Shown here in pieces: positions 29,739 to 32,887 of a DNA stretch of 32,887 nt (position 1 is the first letter of the stretch; each line of letters begins with the position of its first letter). The notes beneath the pieces were generated by a model that was given only the letters and a program-made list of their open reading frames with translations, was not told where the DNA came from and made no database searches. The stretch comes from Treponema sp. (lineage in GTDB: Bacteria > Spirochaetota > Spirochaetia > Treponematales > Treponemataceae), in NCBI GenBank assembly GCA_016293915.1, contig JAEDCY010000028.1:1-32887 (forward strand), written 5' to 3'. Made by a program: the position numbers and the translations under genes.

Positions 29739-32700
29739 CTAGCGCTTTTGGGCGGTTTCGGCACAATACATTAAAGCTGTATTTTCTACTACATATGCTA
29801 GAACTCCATTTTTAGAACCATTACCGTAACACTTTCCTCCAGCATTGTCATTAGCCATGTTATCACTATCTGCAGTTGGTAATGCATACGAAGACAAATA
29901 ACTGTTAACTCCATTAGCAGCACCTTTGTTGGCACCTGTTGTTGAATATGCCAATTCTCCTGAATTCTTCCATACTCCAATACTGATTTTGCTGTCTATT
30001 GCCATTTTTGATCCAGCTTGTTCATTTGCTGAACTGACGCCTACAGTAGGCACAACAGAGCATTCCCATATTCCTGTATATTTATCTTCTTTTGCACCAG
30101 CAAGCGTTGTTGAAGTCAATGTTGCAGGTGGTACTGTAAGATATGCATAACGAGGTTTAGTTGGTTTCGCTGCAGTATAACCAATATATGGTATTTGATT
30201 GTCACCTACTTTAGCAACATCTAATGTAAGATTACTTCCTACATTCATATATGAATCAACTGTACAAGTTACAGGTGTGACTGTTTCATCTTTAAGACTA
30301 TTAATATATACATACTTCAAATCATTTCCAGATAAAGCTGCAATATGAATATGATTTTCAGAATCAACCGCTAATTGACAATACTTTCCTCCAGACATTA
30401 ATGCTGTTGGTAATTTATTCCAAGTGACTTTAGTTTGAGATTTACATAAGCCATTTGCACCTGTTAGATCCAACTGATTATTCGTATTGTAACTATATTC
30501 TGCCCAAGCTAATTGTAGATTCTTTCCATCATACCAGGTTACAACAACAATAGGCTTAGTATGACTTGTTACACCAACACTTACATACTCATTGGCTTTT
30601 CCAAGCGTATTTGTTGTATTTGAAGTTTTTGCAAGAACAAGAACATTATTTAGTTGCGTATTGTAATCCCAATTTGTATCACCAAGTGCACCATTTCCCA
30701 TATGAACAAATTGTCCATAATTAACACGTGAATTATCATTTTTTACAGCATTACCTGTTACAGTTCCCATCTTTAAACGAACTTCATTATTTTTCATATC
30801 GCAATAAGCAATATAAACATCTGTATAAACAGTACCATTATGTGTATGATTTCTTGTAACAATACACTGATTCTTAAATCGCTCCGGATCTCTGAAAGCA
30901 AATTCACTGTTAGAAATCTTTTGTCCAATACTTTCAATATTTATGTGTTTGGCACCATCTGTATTAGTTCCCTGACCGGTACCCGAAATGCCCCAACGGC
31001 TTGACATAAGCGCAAATACATCTGCTGCACCACCAGAACTTATATCACCTCCTACTGTTACACCATATGAATCTCCGTTTGCTGCATATGCCAATGCATT
31101 AAACTGCATTTTATCATATGTTCTGTTCCAATATTGATATGAATGAGAATCTGATGCCATAGCAAATCTTGTACTGCCATTTGTAAATGCGAAACCCACC
31201 AAACCATTAGCAGGATTTATTTTCATTTCCAAGTTTTCAACACGCCCGCTATTATAAGCCTTAGCCGCAGTTCTATTGAACTCCCAGATATCAATGTAAA
31301 CATCATCAGTAAGACGGTTGTTGTTAGTACCGTTCGGCTGGCGGTTATAGTAGTCAGCATAAGAATCTGTATCACCTATAGATACGTCTGAAGGAGTCTT
31401 AGCTGAAGCTCCCTTTGCATCATCATTATTGAGGTTGTTGAGCGACTCAACGGTAAAGGCGTTATCTCCTTCGCCTATAGTCCTAGAAACATACACGTGT
31501 CCAGAGCCAGCTCCCGTAGGAATTGTATATTCTCCTTCTTCAAGAGCTGCCGTTGCTGAACTCTGTACAAGACCTCCGGTTACCTTAAGGGAGTTAGTAT
31601 CATCATTCTTAAAGTTTAGAGTACAGCCGCTCAGATTAAATCCTTCCAGAGAAATTTTCTCCCGGAGTCTGCTATTATAATTCGTTGCTGTGGCTGTAGC
31701 TGATGCACCACCTTCGAAAGTCGTATATACCGGATAGTGCCCAAGGGCAGTTCTTGAGTAAACTGTAGGATTTCCAGACTCTATAGTGCTTAACGAAGTC
31801 TTAACCTCACGGATGTAAGGAACGATATCCATCTGATATTTTGCAGTGCGTGCAGTATTTACATATACCACAGCAGTATCTGCCATTGCCACTTCGTTTC
31901 CGTTAGCATCAAGGATATAGTAAACTGCGGTTCCGTCATCCTTTACCTTCTTCTGAACAGCCTTCTTAAAGGCTGTATCAGTAAATACAGAGTTTTCAGC
32001 CCATGAAGTCTTAGCTGTTGCCCAGGTTGTCTTTCCTCTTGCTGTAAAAGCATCTGCTGAAGGATTATTAGAACCAGGATTATCATATGTAGTAGGATAA
32101 TCTGCATAGCCGCCGCTTCCACTGATTCCCACATTACTTCCTGTTTCATATGAAGGCACACCCATGTTTGTAGCTGTTACAGTTACTTCAGTATCAAGGG
32201 CTGCCTGACCAAGTATTTCCGTATCAATATGAAGCTTCCAGGTAACGTCATGTCCGTTCTTTCCTGTTCTGTCTGTTATAACTTCAAAGTACCAGCCTTC
32301 TGCATCATATGCTGTCTTATCATATGCTGTCTTATTTGATACAAGACGTCCCGAATCCGAATCATAATGTGCAAGTGTCTTTGTCTTTCCGAATATGTCT
32401 GCTCTAATCGTATTTATGAGGTTATTGTCATGTGCAGTTCCCTCAAGAATAATCTTTCCCGATACCTTGGCATCCTTATCCATAAGGCCTCTGTCTGAAA
32501 TAAATGTACTTCCTGTAAAGGTAAGGTCTTCTTCAAGCTCTATGTGGCCTTTAAGGTCTGTATATTTTGAAGGATTTGCAGACTTTTCTACAGAGTTAGA
32601 CGTTATGCCCTCCCAGTAGAACGGAGTTACCTTTACTACAGGAGTTCCTACTGTCTGTGCCTGTACTGCAAAGTACATCTTAAGCTCCGCAGTCTGGCTT

Positions 32701-32887
32701 GGAGCTGCAGCGTCGAATGCCTTGCTTCCTTCCGTAGAATCCCAGAACTTGAACTCAAACGGAATACCCGTTGTGGCATTTGCAGTATCTCCAAAAATCA
32801 GGAGGTCTCCTGCATGTACATTAATGTTTCCTGTTACCGCAGTATAGTCAAGGGAACCTGTCATAAAGGCATGAGAGTTATTTCCGC
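29739..32887 (-). CDS. Very large surface or secreted protein, C-terminal part (5' end outside the window)
   Basis: At least 1048 codons, open to the window edge; the frame continues upstream of the ATG at 32864 (GNNSHAF before it), so the start and any signal peptide lie outside. The sequence is rich in Thr, Ser, Asn and Gly, with Ig-like or beta-sandwich patterns in the N-terminal part (for example GKIILEGTAHDNN). The C-terminal third has repeats reminiscent of beta-propeller blades (VVTWYDGKNLQLAWAEYSY, SENHIHIAALSGNDLKYVYI, GDNQIPYIGYTA). The region encoding the C-terminal part (29.74-31.25 kb) looks more AT-rich than 31.25-32.9 kb. It ends ETAQKR-stop within a sequence resembling the AGCGCTTTT(TT)GCGG motif of the flanking repeat modules. 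I do not recognise a specific family; an adhesin-like or surface role is inferred. Confidence 0.65.
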   Translation of the reverse strand, partial: GNNSHAFMTGSLDYTAVTGNINVHAGDLLIFGDTANATTGIPFEFKFWDSTEGSKAFDAAAPSQTAELKMYFAVQAQTVGTPVVKVTPFYWEGITSNSVEKSANPSKYTDLKGHIELEEDLTFTGSTFISDRGLMDKDAKVSGKIILEGTAHDNNLINTIRADIFGKTKTLAHYDSDSGRLVSNKTAYDKTAYDAEGWYFEVITDRTGKNGHDVTWKLHIDTEILGQAALDTEVTVTATNMGVPSYETGSNVGISGSGGYADYPTTYDNPGSNNPSADAFTARGKTTWATAKTSWAENSVFTDTAFKKAVQKKVKDDGTAVYYILDANGNEVAMADTAVVYVNTARTAKYQMDIVPYIREVKTSLSTIESGNPTVYSRTALGHYPVYTTFEGGASATATATNYNSRLREKISLEGFNLSGCTLNFKNDDTNSLKVTGGLVQSSATAALEEGEYTIPTGAGSGHVYVSRTIGEGDNAFTVESLNNLNNDDAKGASAKTPSDVSIGDTDSYADYYNRQPNGTNNNRLTDDVYIDIWEFNRTAAKAYNSGRVENLEMKINPANGLVGFAFTNGSTRFAMASDSHSYQYWNRTYDKMQFNALAYAANGDSYGVTVGGDISSGGAADVFALMSSRWGISGTGQGTNTDGAKHINIESIGQKISNSEFAFRDPERFKNQCIVTRNHTHNGTVYTDVYIAYCDMKNNEVRLKMGTVTGNAVKNDNSRVNYGQFVHMGNGALGDTNWDYNTQLNNVLVLAKTSNTTNTLGKANEYVSVGVTSHTKPIVVVTWYDGKNLQLAWAEYSYNTNNQLDLTGANGLCKSQTKVTWNKLPTALMSGGKYCQLAVDSENHIHIAALSGNDLKYVYINSLKDETVTPVTCTVDSYMNVGSNLTLDVAKVGDNQIPYIGYTAAKPTKPRYAYLTVPPATLTSTTLAGAKEDKYTGIWECSVVPTVGVSSANEQAGSKMAIDSKISIGVWKNSGELAYSTTGANKGAANGVNSYLSSYALPTADSDNMANDNAGGKCYGNGSKNGVLAYVVENTALMYCAETAQKR
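32306..32335 (-). repeat. 15-bp tandem duplication in the surface-protein gene
   Basis: CATATGCTGTCTTAT occurs twice without interruption (32306-32320, 32321-32335), encoding KTAYDKTAYD. It is in frame and perfect at the DNA level, so it is a recent duplication that could expand or contract. Confidence 0.9.

Overview
The window most likely comes from a host-associated Treponema-like spirochaete. This is inferred from family content, not from a marker gene: an AT-rich genome, LolCDE-type and Gld-type ABC operons, large Asp/Ser/Asn-rich outer-membrane proteins ending in phenylalanine, several PD-(D/E)XK 'Rpn' genes, and acetate kinase. No rRNA, tRNA, CRISPR array or complete insertion sequence was seen.

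Layout. (1) 0-4.3 kb: a Phd/PIN toxin-antitoxin pair; a stand-alone methionine-synthase activation-domain protein carrying an in-frame palindromic repeat; a phosphohexomutase (minus strand); a GGDEF-domain fossil; and a shortened Rpn-family gene. (2) 4.25-5.6 kb: acetate kinase (minus strand). (3) 5.8-11.05 kb, plus strand: a compact glycan operon with two GT4 glycosyltransferases around GmhA, HddA and an HddC-GmhB fusion, which together cover the route to GDP-D-glycero-alpha-D-manno-heptose. (4) 11.1-27.0 kb, all minus strand: argD; a 1008-residue predicted outer-membrane protein; a Gld-type ABC transporter (ATPase, permease, GldG, DUF4340 protein) overlapping pth; then a separately promoted Lol/MacB-type operon (ATPase, two FtsX-type permeases, LolA-like protein, outer-membrane barrel). 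(5) 27.0-29.7 kb, plus strand: three Rpn-family loci in a row, the first apparently intact and the other two lacking the nuclease core. (6) 29.7 kb to the right edge: the 3' part of a very large surface-type protein (minus strand).

Two themes stand out. First, all three right-hand Rpn loci contain an in-frame internal ATG with a strong Shine-Dalgarno sequence at the start of the C-terminal tail, predicting separate tail-only proteins of 64, 65 and 78 residues. This is the layout of the intragenic antitoxins described for E. coli Rpn anti-phage nucleases, and here the nuclease-less loci keep only the tail-producing half. Second, a REP-like hairpin family (arms GGTGGTTGAGT and GTATCGAAACCACC, with variable but still self-complementary inner stems) occupies four loci. 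One copy lies in frame inside a protein, one supplies a stop codon, one forms part of a terminator, and one sits with a 3 x 32 bp tandem array inside the Lol-type operon.
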